In this document: positions 12,362-24,190 of the stretch, piece after piece
How the letters are laid out: each line of letters starts with the position of its first letter
Position numbering within the stretch: position 1 is the first letter of the stretch
DNA from: Rhipidocladum racemiflorum
Taxonomy: Eukaryota > Streptophyta > Magnoliopsida > Poales > Poaceae
Assembly (NCBI GenBank): GCA_036346355.1
Contig: JAYEVF010000030.1
Span: 1,010,983 to 1,074,982, forward strand
Direction of reading: 5' to 3'
DNA: 64,000 nucleotides
The notes under the pieces: generated by a model
What the model was told of the DNA's origin: nothing
Database searches by the model: none
The model's input: only the letters and a program-made list of their open reading frames with translations
Made by a program: the position numbers and the translations under genes

Positions 12362-13340
12362 TGTTGGATTATTTGGGCCAAGCCCATTTAATTGAGACAA
12401 TAAATCCTAGAAAATCTCAAAGGCCCACCTCATGAGGAGCATGTGCACTAGCAATAGTACCACATTGCTAGCCTAAAGTGGTGAACACTAGTTTAAATAG
12501 TGGAGTGTGCTCCACCATGGTAGAACCATGTGGAGAAAGGGAGAAAGAATACACACCTTGCGCTCGCCTCGCCTCGCCTCGCCTGGCCGGGCTCGGGCAC
12601 GGGCCGGGGGGCGCGGGCGTGCGGCACCTGCATGAATGGTCCGCCGAAATCCGGTCCAGGGCTTTGCGTAGGCGCAACCTCCTTTTGCAGATTACTCTTT
12701 TGCTACTCGGAATCGCAGTTGTAGTATGAGATAAGGACACCGTAACAGATCCCGTAATGTACTCCGATCATGGCACGTCCTCGAGTCGTGTTCGATTCTG
12801 ATCGTTACCAGTCGCTCCTTTATATCTTTGCGTCATTTGTCATCAGGATAGATTGAGTTTTCTCGCGCCTAGAGTTTTGCTAGTTTCCCTCATTTGCTGT
12901 CATCTAGTTTGCCCGTCCGTGCTGGCGTGCACCGTGACGGAAAGCGAGTCTCGAAAAGTCCGTCCTCGCGTTCTTGCAGGAGAGGGCGAATCAATTTTAG
13001 GAAGCGCTCGGCGCGGCCTTTGCGTCACCGTCACGGCTCGTCTTCCTCGGCGTTCGAGGACCGGCTGCTCGGCATCGCTCATTGCGGCGCTTCCGTCCTC
13101 GGCCTTTATCACGGCGCTTACAGCGACTCTGCTCCATCTGCACCTGAGCGATGCGTTACAATGTTTCTACTGTTTATTTTCAACCTATTGATTGTGAGCA
13201 CATTAGATGGATATATGTATAGTCTTCTAGCATATGCATCTATGGTATGCTCCTGTTATTCGTTACCGATCGTCAATCACATGTTGTTCATGATTTACTT
13301 TTGGATTAAATTAAACCTAAATGTGCCTTTATTTCTAACA
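12362..13340 (+). repeat. Right LTR of the copia element (979 bp)
   Basis: Same borders as the left LTR. Long nearly identical stretches (for example around 12370-12545 against 7016-7195) alternate with indels in the GC-rich middle. Confidence 0.92.
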
Positions 13341-14812
13341 GGATATCTTGCCCTTGGCCCTTGGTGAGAGAGGTGCTTCGTAAATTTTGGTACACAAAAG
13401 GGGCTCTTCGAATTCTACTTAGTGGTGGTCACCAACCTACTTAATTTAGCCTGCATAAACTTAATTTAGCCTGCATAAAATTTAAAGTGGACGTCCATAA
13501 CCCACTTTGGTGACATTTATGGGTTTTGCGGCCGTCACACGTAGCCCGCATCATGTCCGTATTGTTCCTCCCCAACTGAGTCTACGACGGCCACAAGAGG
13601 GTGTCGCCCGCCTCCCCCATGCCAGGTCGCCGGTCACACGAAGAGCGCAAGAATCCTCACAGCCAACCACACGCTGCTGCTGCCCGCCTCGCCCACGCCC
13701 ACTGCCGCCCGTCTCTCCTCTCGACGCCGTCGAGGTGCCACATCTCCTTTACCTATTCCCTCCCTATCTTCCTCCCCTCCCGCTCTGATGCCGCACTCGA
13801 CGCAGGGAAAGGCTTTGCTTTGTCTTCAAGATTAGCATAAAGTAATTAATAAGCTCTTCTTTAATTGCTTCTAACTTTTTAATTTACTTGATAATAATTA
13901 TATGTTAATTTCTGATTTTTCAATGTTTCAGACTCTTCTCATCAAAAGAACACGTCAACAAAGAATATGGATGATGGTGATGACTGCTGAGATGTATCTA
14001 TAATCAATATGAGAGGTAATTTTTTATGAAAACAAGAATGAAGAAAAGGCTAAGAACATCATTTATTTTCTATTACCTTCATCTTGTACAACGATCATGG
14101 TCTGTATCCTTGATTTTGGTGAATCGAAACTCCAATTAACTTGCATGCTAAACATGCCTTTTCTTCTGAACATCGAAATTTGATAGATTTCTATATCACT
14201 TTTTCTTTGTGGGTTTTGTGGGCGCCGCATTGCCAGCATAAACCTTTCGCGGATTGCCGCAATATCCCGCATAAATAGTTATAGTCAATGTGCACTTACA
14301 TCCTGAATTTTAATCCTGAATTTTATTGCTGATATACGAGGAGTGCAGGTGAAAAAGGGAAAAAGTACGGGGGTCAAAATTTGAGGAAAATCTTGGCTTT
14401 GCGAGGAAGACATCAGGTCGTGTGTTGTGCGTGTCTTTTGTTAGATTTGCTGAATACATGCTTGTTTGGTCTACACTAATGGAACAGCTACGCAACTAGC
14501 ATGGTTTCGTGACGCTTCAATAATTTAATAAAGTATTAGCTAGTTTAAAAAAATCCGGAGGTTTTAGTAAGTTTTGCCCTTTTAGAAGTTTTATGATATT
14601 TCTAAAGAGTTTCATGCCAGTTTCAGAAAATTCCACCGAGTTTCAACCAAAAAAAATCAAAAGAATGTTAGCAAGTTTTTGTGAAAACAAAAGGATGAAA
14701 CTTGGACTTTGGTGGGAAAATGAGAGCCAAGCGTCATCCAAAATAAAAAGAAGAGCCTAAGCTGGACTGTTGTAGATGAAGGAGCCACGGGGGAAGTCGT
14801 CGGCATAGGCGG
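13341..14812. other. Intergenic, no recognised gene; short tandem repeat
   Basis: A ~20-bp unit (ACTTAATTTAGCCTGCATAA) occurs twice in tandem at about 13439-13480. The open frames at 13507-13788, 14063-14272 and 14657-14857 have no recognisable domain. The GC-rich block at 13540-13800 could be a decayed first exon, but nothing identifies it. Confidence 0.45.
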
Positions 14813-15345
14813 TAGAGCTGGGCGTTGGGTCGGGCCGAGCCAGCTCGACTCGAGCATGACGGGCTTCGGACCATGGTGTCTCAGGCTGGCTCGGCACGGA
14901 AAGGCGAGTAGGCCGGGCCAGACCGGCTCGGGAGAGGTTTTACTGGGCCTAACCCGGTCCGAAAGCAGGACGGGCCGGGCCGGCCTGAACCCGACCCCAC
15001 AACTAGCTACAAGCGTTCGGACCCGATGTTAGTAGTATGAGCAGTACAAATCAGTAGAATGGATCAACGGACAGTGAAAATGACAATGGATATTTGGGTA
15101 GAATGAAAAACTTTATTGATATTTACATATACAATATTACTACTTCGTTAAAAACCTTACGTACAGTGAAAAGAGAACAACCAGCGCCCCCATGGGCCTC
15201 CGGGCCACCCCCGGGCCGGGCCGCCCAACGGGCCCCATTCCTAGGCCCGGTCAGAATCCTCTCAGGCCGTGCCCGTGCTTGGGTCGTATCAAGCCGGCCG
15301 GGCCTTGGGCCGCCTGTGAAAAGCCCGGCCTATCGCCCAGGTCTA
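14813..15345. mobile_element. Non-autonomous hAT element, 533 bp
   Basis: Ends read TAGAGCTGGGCG and, from the other side, TAGACCTGGGCG. Flanking 8-bp duplications are ATAGGCGG (14805-14812) and GTAGGCGG (15346-15353), 7 of 8 identical. An 8-bp target duplication is diagnostic of hAT elements. Subterminal regions are packed with GGGCCGGGC-type motifs, typical transposase-binding clusters. There is no coding capacity. Confidence 0.85.
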
Positions 15346-15428
15346 GTAGGCGGGGCTGCCTAGTGCTCGCCACCACTCACCTACGGCCCCGCAACTGCTC
15401 ACAGTGCACTGAAGTGCTTGCTCGCGGC

Positions 15429-15846
15429 TAGGGCCGTAAAAAAACTCGAGCTTGTGAGCTACTCGAGTTTAGCTCGGTTCAGACTCGATTCAAACTCCAA
15501 ACGAGTCGAACTCGAGCTCCATCTCGAACTCGCGAGCTTCACCGAGCCGAGCACAAATGGATCGTACTTGAGCTTGGAGGGAGCTTCCGTGAACCAAGCT
15601 TACTCAAACTGTTACCGAGTTTATTCGAGCTTGTTACCAAGCTTAGCAGGTTTACCGAGCTTACTCAAGCCTACTGAGCTTATTCGAATTTATCATGCTT
15701 ACTAAGCTTACTTGAATCGAACTCGAGCCTAATCAAGCTTGGACTAAACCGAGCTTGAGCCTGGATCAAAACTCGAACCCCAACTTGAGCTCGGCTCGAG
15801 CCTAAGAGCCTCAAGCCCGCTCGAGTTCGGCCCGTTTACAGCCCTA
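15429..15846. mobile_element. Non-autonomous hAT element, 418 bp
   Basis: Ends TAGGGCCGTAAA and, inverted, TAGGGCTGTAAA, flanked by CTCGCGGC (15421-15428) and CTCGCGTC (15847-15854), again an 8-bp duplication with one mismatch. The interior consists largely of short GAGCTTG / CTCGAG modules in both orientations. It lies 83 bp from the preceding hAT element but belongs to a different family. Confidence 0.87.
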
Positions 15847-16046
15847 CTCGCGTCTTCATGCCTATCGAGCTGCTGAAGCTGATCACCATGTTGCGTGTTG
15901 CTGAGCGCGCATGGGATCGTCGCTCACATCACGGATTCACGGGCCTACATTCGCTCACTGCCTATTGTCGTGCTCTGCAGACGCCATGGACGACCGTCGT
16001 GCTCAGAGGAGTCTATGCATGCCCGCAACTTGCTGCAACCATGTTT

Positions 16047-18576
16047 CACTATTACAAAAAAAAAGTCATTATAGATGATTTAAAAGCGTCATTACAGACA
16101 ATTTTATGAATCGTTTGTAACTATGTATCAGTGATAATAACGACGCATCACAGACGATTTCAACACCGTTTGTGATGGGCACATATCACATACAGTTATT
16201 TATACAAACTGATAGTCTATTATCATAGACAGTTATAAGTACAAATCGTCTATGCAGGAACAAGATCATTTTAATGGTTTTCAATTTCATCAAATATAGA
16301 GTTAATTAAGTTATCGTATATACGTTTAAATGAGCAAACCAACATATATACGAGCAGACCAACGCATATATGATGACTTAATCAACTCCATATTTGATGA
16401 TATAGAGAATCATCAAAATAATCATATTCCTGCATTTGTAGATGAGGATAAAGCGAAAGATAAATCAGAACATAACAACTTTCAAAACTAAATATGTATG
16501 GAATTGTATTTTGCCTTGGAATCCATTAACATTTGTTTTCACAGATATGATGAGGTACTTAACTTTCTGTTATGCATGTAAATCATTCCACTGATATGAT
16601 ACACTTTTCTTTGAAACATTGTGAGTGGAATTGGAGTACATTTCAAAAGAATGCCAAACCTGGAAAAGAGATGAAGCCTTGGACGAGAAGCTTTAAGTTC
16701 AAGAGAATGATGACGAAGAAGATGCACTTGTGGAGTCTGGGGCTGATGATGATGAAGATGTCAACGATAGTGACGCATCTTGTGGCATTGCATAAAGTTT
16801 GATGAATTATATGTTTCTATACTACAGAGGAAGGTGGTCCACTGGGATGTAATTGTGATGGGTGGATTGGAAAGGATATATTGGGAAAGTTTTTTCCTCC
16901 ACAATGGTAGGTAGTACTGATTATTTAGTATGCAATTGCAATCTTACTTCAATTAGGCATATGATATTCGACAAGAATTATTTATGTGCATTTGTATCAG
17001 TCAAAACTCAAGATCCATACAATGCTGTTATGCCATACAATAGGACACGATCATGCGATAAACGATAGGGTATAAGTACTGCATCTCAACATTTGGAGGC
17101 AAGAAAACAAATTGAACAAACCAGATAAAGGAATAGCAGGTGGGAAATCTGCACTACAAAAGATGCGACAAAGAGTAAGAAAATACATATAAAAAAAATT
17201 AAGGGCTCATTCCGTAGACATGATTGTTGCATTGGAATAAATCTATCCTAAATGGAACCTGGTCCGTATATTCAGTAAACTAAAACTTAAAAATTACTCA
17301 ACTTTTGAATGAAACTCTGTGTAAATCTATCCTAAGGACTCCTTTTCATAATCAAATGGATGTTCGGGTCCATATAAAATTTATTATCATTCAGGTCATA
17401 TCCAATAAAAGAATCTTGGTATTAGATTTTAGTCAAGGTCATCATGAAGTAGAAGATATAGTGACCATATGCACTAATATAACATTGCAATATCAATAGT
17501 ATAATTCAAATCAAAATGAGCAAACATATACCACTCACAGGTAAACACAAATTGAACTTTGTAGACGACAAAGTGAAATGACAATCCTTACAAACATCAT
17601 TATCTAATGAAGTATGTAATTTATACAAGGAAAAATAATGTCAGTCTTAGAGCTACGGCACCTTAAGCAAATTAAGCATATTAAGGCTACTTGGGCGGGC
17701 TTTGCACTCTTCCTTAATTGATAGATCAGTTACTTTTAGAGTTCCATCACTGGCTACCATCTTTTGGAACACTACAATGATCTACAAAAATGAATAATGA
17801 AGATGCTAAGAATACCTGAAAGGATAAAAATCAAACCACGCTGGTATGGGATCTTACATCATAATCAAAAAGTTTCTTGTGGCCCCATTATAGTTGTATT
17901 TCATCGTCATCTTTGATAGTGTAAGTGGGGGAGGGGTGGGGTTCACAAGAGGAGGGGTGGCACAGGTGTGAGGGGGGTAGATGGGCGGGGCGAGGGGGCG
18001 AAATTGGCGCGGGGAGGCAGAGACGGAGGGGCGGAATTCGGAGTTCATGAGGGAAAAGGGCGGCCCAGGCGTGAGAGAGGTGGAGGGGTGGCACGAGCGT
18101 GAGGGAGGAGGAGGGGCAGCATAGGCATGAGGGACACGGAAGGGCAAGGCATGGGGGTGGCAAGGGGGTGGGGAGGCGGAGGTGGAGGGGCGGAGTTTGG
18201 AGTTCGTGAGGGAAGGGGGCGGTGCGGGTGTGAGAGAGGCGGAAGGGCGACGCTGGCGTAGCAGACGACAAGATGAGTCTAGGAGTTGGAAGGTCCTAGA
18301 GGTGAGGGTAGAGTTCCAGGAGGGGGGGGGGACTCCCCTGTTATAGATACAAGTGTTATCACAAACGATTTTATGTAAAAATCGTTTGTGGTAAGCTGAT
18401 ATCACAAATGGTTCGTGATACGAACCAGCTATGATATCAGTTTATCACATACGGTTCTTAGTATATTCTATAACTTTGATTATCGTGCTAGCAAAATCGT
18501 CTGTGATTAGCTCTAACACAAACATTTTTTTAAGACCGTATGTGATAAGGCATCTAATAGACTTTTCTATAGTAGT
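16047..18576. mobile_element. CACTA-type transposon derivative, ~2.5 kb, non-autonomous
   Basis: The left end begins CACTATTACAAAAA and the right end, read inward, begins ACTACTATAGAAAAG, resembling the CACTA(C/T)TAC termini of En/Spm elements. Subterminal repeats of the form TCACAGACGATT and its complement occur several times inside both ends (16080-16250 and 18350-18550). No intact transposase was found. Around 16690-16790 one frame gives an acidic Asp/Glu-rich stretch of unknown origin. At 17920-18320 there is a GC-rich block with two related ~70-80 bp modules, the source of proline-rich spurious frames. The three-base flanking duplication is not clear, so the exact right end is uncertain. 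Confidence 0.75.
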
Positions 18577-19019
18577 CTTCTCGTCCGTACCAACGCTGGT
18601 GGGCGTTGGAACTAGGTTGGAAGAGAGAGGGAGGAATTTGCAGCTTCGCCATGAGAGATAGGGGGAAAGGGGAAGGGAACACATGGAAGGCATGTCTGTT
18701 GTGGGTGATCAGATCGAATGGTAGGACCTCATTTGGAAGGGCTAGAATCTATATGCATGTGTTGATATTTTTGGTAATCTCAGTCTATTTATGTAGATTT
18801 AGATCGGAAATAGGTCTCCTAAACAAGATCTAAAGGTTATATCATTTAAATGGTACAACATTATCTGGTTTTTCTTCCAAAATTAAATGTAGGCTACCAT
18901 ATCTATAGATATCTATATTCTTAAAGAGGTATGGAGGGAAGACCCGACCGACGCCATGCGGTTCTGAAACTACTATACAATTTATATGTTAAGTTTGAGC
19001 CATCCAATCCTTGCGATAT
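18577..19019. other. Intergenic, nothing recognised
   Basis: AT-rich toward the right, with a purine-rich block at 18620-18690. No domain-bearing frame, repeat or RNA gene was identified. Confidence 0.4.
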
Positions 19020-19092
19020 GAGGAGGTAGCTCGGTTGGGAGAGTGTCGTAGTGAAGATCTGAAGGTCGTGTGTTCGATCCATGCTCACCACA
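19020..19092 (+). pseudogene. tRNA-Phe (GAA) pseudogene
   Basis: A 73-nt stretch follows plant nuclear tRNA-Phe through most of its length: the A-box region TAGCTCGGTTGGGAGAG, the anticodon GAA within GTGAAGATCTGAAGGTC, and the B-box GTTCGATCC. Several positions that are CpG in the known tRNA are TpG or CpA here (GTGTGTTCG, ATGCTCACCACA). The acceptor stem has A-A mismatches at pairs 2-71 and 5-68, and the anticodon stem is mispaired at one or two positions. It is probably not functional. It could also be the head of a tRNA-derived SINE, but no SINE body was recognised. Confidence 0.8.
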
Positions 19093-20530
19093 TTTTTCTT
19101 CTTTTTCTTTTTTAAGCCCGTTTCAGTTTTTAGAAGAAAAAAAAATTAAAAAGAAATATTTTTAACTTTTTTTGAAAAGAAAGTCAGTTTTTTTTGTTTT
19201 CTTTTTCTGGAGTTTTTTTTTTTTGTAAAATCAATGCTTATCTCGACACTTTCTTTTATCCGCAGCAACACACGGACCTGCGGAGCAACTAAGATGTATT
19301 TACAACAAAGAATCTTGTTTCAGTTTGTACTTCCGGCGTAAGACATGCAAATTCATTGCACTTGGCAGTTGCAGCTTGCAAGGCATTAAAATGGATGATG
19401 TACGCATGGCTAGGCATTGACCAAAATCATACTCCTTGCCACTATGTCATGCATGCTCATAGCTCTGATTTATTTGACATATCAAGTATAATATTATATA
19501 TAAAAAAAGTTTTTTTTACTACGGAGTATATACTCTTGTATTTTAATATACCACTGAAATGAATGTGCTATACTTTTTTATCATTTTTGGTATACTTAAA
19601 TACTAATTTTAATATACTTCAATAAGACACGGTTAAAAAAATATCGAGCCCTTCTGTTTTTGACATATACCATTTTTCATATTAAAAATAGAGTATATAA
19701 ATACCCACACTGTTATGTGCCTAAGCGTAATATATATACACACACCCACACTGTTACCTTTACAATAAACTAAATATTTTGATTGAATTAATTTTAATTT
19801 TGGTGGTTTGTAATTTTTCAGATCTTAGGACTATTTGTATTGTACTTTTAGTAAATTTCAAATATATATGTTGGTTGTATGATAGTATAAAATCATTGTA
19901 CAAGACTATAGAATTATACGTTTCAGGTGTGCACTTCCATAAATAAAATTTAGTTTCGCCACTGCTTGTAGGAATCTTACGAGATTTCGGAAATGTTTTC
20001 AGCTAGGGCCGTGATTCCAAATCTGGACGAGATTAAAAAAAATGAAAATTTTCAAATTGCCACAGTAATTTCAGCAAGATATTGGGTTTTTTGGTTGAGA
20101 TGCCACAAATTCAACCGGTTTTCATGTTTGTATGACCGGATTTAGCATCAATTTTTTATGGCGAATTGTAATACCTTTTCTGAGGAATACATGTGAATAT
20201 TTTTCCAAAAAATACATATAAAAAATTTGACCAAAATTTCACATAGGGTTAAATAGGGCCGAAATTTTGATCATTTCGGTCGAAATTTTGGTTTTGCCGA
20301 TAAAATATCAGATTTAAAATTTGATTTTTCTAATTTAGTTGAAATTTTGAAATCTCACCGATGGTTTGGATTTCAACCGTCACGAGACATAGTCAAAAAC
20401 GAAAATGTGTAACGTTGCTCGGAGTTGCAGGGCTAGACCTGCACTGGAAGCAAACAACTGTGCTATCTTCAACGTGTGCATAGAGTACAACTGTTGCTAA
20501 TTAACTCGTGGCAAGTTCAGAATTGGATCC
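19093..20530. other. AT-rich intergenic region with a decayed GAAATTT-type repeat
   Basis: Poly-T and poly-A tracts occupy 19095-19230. From about 19980 to 20395 the sequence is rich in GAAATTTTG / GAGATTTCGG motifs, like the element at 26546-27045, and is probably an old relative of it. No gene was recognised. Confidence 0.4.
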
Positions 20531-20945
20531 GTCGCCTTAGCCCGCGCCAGCGCCTGCCTCGGCGCACATCCGCACCGACCTTCTCTGTATCGGCCGGCTC
20601 CACTCAACGGCTCCCTTAGCTGCACGCCTCAGTGACCCTTTGGCCAGCCCCGCTTCCGGCCTCCGCCTCTTCGATCGCCCACACTGCAGGCGACTTCGGC
20701 TACACGGGCTACCCTGCACCTTCACCTTCTTACGACCTCTGCGCTAGCCTTCGTGCCCCACCGCACCGACCTCATCCGGTTGGATCGTGACACTTCGCAT
20801 CCGGTTCCGACCGTGCCTCGGTCTTCCATCGCCTCAGCCCACGACGGCGCCTGCTTAGACGCACATTCGCACGAGCCTCTCTCTACATCAACCGACTCCA
20901 CTCAGCGGCTCCCTTAGACGTACACCTCGGCGGCCCTCTAGGTCG
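20531..20945 (+). repeat. GC-rich imperfect tandem repeat, period ~297 bp
   Basis: The ~115 bases starting near 20532 recur at about 20829 (shared blocks CGCACAT-CGCAC and GACTCCACTCA-CGGCTCCC, with small differences). It could be part of an LTR or a decayed repeat domain; no frame with a known domain crosses it. Confidence 0.55.
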
Positions 20946-21489
20946 GCTCCACGCGCCAGCCCACTCGGCCAGCTCGCATCGACCAGCCGGCCGCTCGCCT
21001 AGCCGCCTACTTGAACCTTCCGCCTGAGAGCTTAACCGATGACTTCTTGCCTTTTGGCTCCAGCTTCTTATCTTTTGGGTTTCATCCCTGGCTTTTCAGC
21101 CCTTGATTTTAGCTTCTGATTTTTTGTCAGATTTTGCTACGTGCCCTCAAGCATACCAGGAAGATTTATTGGCTCCGACTTTTTGGCACTAACTCTTCGG
21201 CTCCAACTTATCGGCATTACCTTAGCTTTGTCAGCTCAATCTTTTCTACAAAGCTATTTGTATTCTTTTTTCCACTGTCGTTTGGCTATGGTTGTGTAAT
21301 AATTAATTAGTTATGTGCATCTCATGATGCAGAGACCGAAAAATATCATCTTTCATTACTTAAATAAATATATTCATCCCTATTAAAATAGTAACAAGCA
21401 CAGGATAATTTCTCTGCGTCCACATGTGAACAAGTCGGTAAGTTCGTTAGTGCATGTTTGATGCGTTGGTCATGCACGCGTCTTATCAA
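20946..21489. other. Intergenic, nothing recognised
   Basis: Mixed-composition sequence with repeated TTTTGGCTCCAGCTT / TTCGGCTCCAACTT phrases (21030-21215) that suggest an old short tandem repeat. No gene seen. Confidence 0.35.
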
Positions 21490-21624
21490 CTAGGCCGTAA
21501 GAGCAGCGTACGCCACGCGCGTGAACGAAAAATAACTTTGTGTTTTTGTCGAGTGAAAAAATAGGCTTAGATGTAGCTTCAAAGTTTTTGAAGGCTCGAG
21601 AAACCATAAAGACCGAGCCGCGTG

Positions 21625-22310
21625 CATGAATGGAAAATGAATTTGTGTTTTTTTAAGTAAAAATGGGCCACGAAAACATTTTTCTGGGCTCTCGAGAAAA
21701 AACGAACCACGAAAATATTTTTTTCCAGCAAAAACGGAGGAAGGATGAATGAAAAACAGGTCTGTGTTTTTTTTAAGAAAAAATGGACCACGAAAACACA
21801 AAAGCGGCGCACACCGCATGATCGTACGAAAAACGGATTTGTGTGTTTTTTTTAATGAAAAATGGACCACGAAAACATTTTCCCTAGGATCCGAAGAAAA
21901 AAGGACTACGAAAATATTTTTTCTGCAAAAACAGAGAAATGATGAACGAAAAATGAATTTTCGTTTTTTTCTAAGAAAAAATGGACCACAAAAACGTTTT
22001 TCCCGGGGTCTGGAGAAAAAACAGACAACAAAAACATTTTTTCCAACGAACACGAATAGACAACGAATGAAAAACGAATTTGTATTTTTTTTTTGAGGAA
22101 AAACGATCAACGAAAACATTTTTTACATGCTCCGGAGAAAAAACGGACAACGAAAACATTTTTTCCAACTAAAACGGAGAAACGACGGACGAAAAACGAA
22201 TTTCCATTTTTTTTTTGACGAAAAACGGCCAACGAAAACATTTTTCTCATGCTCTGGAGAAAAAACGGACCAGGAAAACATTTTTTCCGGGCAAAACAGA
22301 GAAAGGACCT
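21625..22310. repeat. Minisatellite, ~121-bp unit, about six copies
   Basis: Units start near 21625, 21745, 21823 (a short unit precedes it), 21944, 22066 and 22187. Each contains a GAAAAACGAATTTG-like start, a T-run, then CCACGAAAACATTTT twice. All the Phe/Lys/Arg-rich open frames across this block arise from the repeat. Confidence 0.9.
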
Positions 22311-22694
22311 GAACGTAAAGACCGGAGACATATTTGTTATATTTTTAGACCTGATCGTTATCCCCAAAAATTAGAAAATGGCTCGTTCGTGATTCGTATT
22401 TAACGGGAGGCTCTTTCCGTAAAACGGCGAACGGGGGATGTAAACGCGATCTGGAAAAAAATTTCTTCCCCATATAAAATTGCAAAGGACCTATTCGTAA
22501 ATTCATAGGGACCTATCCGTAATTCGAAAAACAGGAGGGTGTTTTTGTTCTGCCTGAACTCATCAAAACACTTAATGTGGTAGGCCTTGGCTGCCCTTCC
22601 TTGTACAAGGCGCATCCTGTTGTCAGTTACCCTAATGCTGGTAATTTTTTTGCTTTCATGTTTATTTTTTCTTTTTCTAAACGGAACAACCATT

Positions 22695-22885
22695 TTGAAC
22701 TTTTGGCCAAGTTCGATTAATTCGATTAAAACCGAAACCGAACTATCGGTTAACCGAAGTATCGGTTAACCGAATTTTTCATACAAAATTCGGTTTCTGT
22801 TTTGGAATAACCGAATTTTCAAATAAACCGAAAACCGAAACCGAATTTTTCGGTTAAACCGAACGCCGAGTCCTACCCCTATCCA
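22695..22885. repeat. AACCGAA-rich repeat (probable hAT-type MITE fragment)
   Basis: Dense CGGTTAACCGAA and AAACCGAAACCGAA motifs, ending in CCGAACGCCGAGTCCTACCCCTA. This resembles widespread plant hAT-type MITEs, whose ends carry TAGGGGT. The left end could not be defined. Confidence 0.5.
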
Positions 22886-23190
22886 CCTGTCCTCCCTCCC
22901 ATTTTTCAGAAAAGCCCATCCAGTTCTTCAAATCGCGAATAGATCCTTCCAAGTTACGAAGAGGTCCTTTGTGATTTTTGGTGAGGGCAAAATTTTTTTT
23001 CCCAGATTACGTTTAGGTCCCTCGTTCGTTGCTTTACAGAAAGAGGCTCCCGTTAAGTACGAATCACGGACAAGCCATTTTCTAATTTTTTGGGATAGCG
23101 GTCAGGTCCAAAATTATAACAAATAGATTCCCGCTCCTTACATCTAGATTATTTCTCTATTTTTTCCGAGAAAAATATTTTCGTGAACAG

Positions 23191-23583
23191 AAATACATGT
23201 GCATACTACCTTTATAAGCTTTGGAGTAGGAGGCCACCGGGATGAGCTCATTTCTTTCGGTCTATAACTGTAGCTGCCTGTAGCGACGAGTAAGCACTGA
23301 GCAGGGTGTAGTGTTGACTGTGCAGACAAGTGCTGCACGCAATTTGACCAAAGATTTTATCACGTACTACCGATTTGGTTAACGGTTTCTGTACGAACAG
23401 TAAATGAAGGCATTCATACGTGCCCATGTGGTGCAGATCCAGGTGGTGTATTGATCTCTGTACGTCTGTACGGCCCATTTATACTTAATCACACATGGAG
23501 GAGTAATTGCGTGCAAGAAATGTTCATATGCGTGTTCACTGTTCAGTTCGTCCGTGGAAGAGATCTTGGCCGAAATGGAATAA
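23191..23583. other. Intergenic, nothing recognised
   Basis: No domain-bearing frame or repeat was identified between the inverted-repeat element and the next MITE. Confidence 0.35.
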
Positions 23584-23865
23584 GGGCATCTTTAATAGTG
23601 CCACTTCAGCTAGCTATAAGGATGCCAAGTCAGCATTTTGCATAGGTGGATGAGAGAAAAGGAAGAGAGAGATATAGACTGACTACTAACTTATAGCCAA
23701 GCTATAGTTGATTCCAAGACATTTATCACCTCTTACATATGGGCCCATATTTAATTTTGCAGACAATGCTATAGCTAGTCTATTGGAGAGGTCGTCTATT
23801 AGCTATCTATAAATGACATGTACACTTCTTATAGCTAGTAGTTGACTACACCATTGGAGATGCCC
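23584..23865. mobile_element. Tourist-like MITE (PIF/Harbinger type), 282 bp
   Basis: Ends GGGCATCTTTAATAG and, inverted, GGGCATCTCCAATGG, flanked by TAA at 23581-23583 and 23866-23868. The interior repeats AGCTATAG-type palindromes. Confidence 0.87.
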
Positions 23866-23915
23866 TAATCCGCGTTTGTGGCTGCGGAAGCCAAACATGA
23901 AACGGTGTTACCATG

Positions 23916-24190
23916 GAAAAAAATTCTATGCAACGGTGCTGCATACCGCGCCCTGTGCAGCACCGTGTAGATTGGCGCCACGTGTCTCGCTGCGTCAATC
24001 TCCATGCAAAAAACAATTAAGTGATAAAGATTAAAGTGCATTAAAGTGTTTAGAGATTGATGGATTTGCATTAAAGTGCTTAGAGATTGATGGATTTGCA
24101 TGGAGAATGATGCAGCGGGACACGTGGCACTAATCCGCACGGTGCTGCATAGACCGCGGTATGCAACACCGTTGCATAGAATTTGTTTTC
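23916..24190. mobile_element. Mutator-type MITE, 275 bp, with perfect 10-bp target duplication
   Basis: TGTTACCATG occurs at 23906-23915 and again at 24191-24200. Between them the ends are inverted repeats starting GAAAA and containing TTCTATGCAACGGTG, and the two ends stay complementary for about 80 bp. Inside, a ~31-bp unit containing TTTAGAGATTGATGG is duplicated in tandem (about 24035-24103). A 9-11 bp duplication plus a G-initial terminus points to the Mutator superfamily. Confidence 0.88.

Larger units (their letters stand above)
7008..13340 (+). mobile_element. Ty1/copia LTR retrotransposon, both LTRs, degenerate
   Basis: About 6.3 kb bounded by two LTRs that begin TGTTGG and end CTAACA. 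Domain order gag, protease, integrase, RT, RNase H identifies Ty1/copia. The LTRs differ in length by ~110 bp with many indels, so the insertion is not recent. The five bases outside the left LTR (GAGAT) do not match those outside the right LTR (GGATA), and the left flank is itself copia internal sequence. The unit is therefore probably a recombination product rather than one clean insertion. It ends about 350 bp upstream of the cyclin start codon. Confidence 0.93.
21490..23190. mobile_element. MULE-like inverted-repeat element with an expanded left arm
   Basis: Sequence at about 22260-22510 is matched in inverted orientation by about 22925-23185 (shared blocks include ATTTGTTATA, CCAAAAAATTAGAAAATGGC and GTGATTCGTA). 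The left arm continues outward into a ~121-bp minisatellite, of which the right arm holds about one unit. The loop contains an AACCGAA-rich repeat (22695-22885). No transposase and no clear target duplication were found, so MULE membership and both outer ends are tentative. Confidence 0.55.

Noticed and set aside
17854..18405. 183-aa proline-rich minus-strand frame
   Set aside because: Low-complexity GC-rich block inside the CACTA derivative made of repeated modules; no domain, no splice support.
21490..22403. Phe/Lys-rich open frames up to 209 aa
   Set aside because: Products of the ~121-bp minisatellite; no domain and no codon bias.
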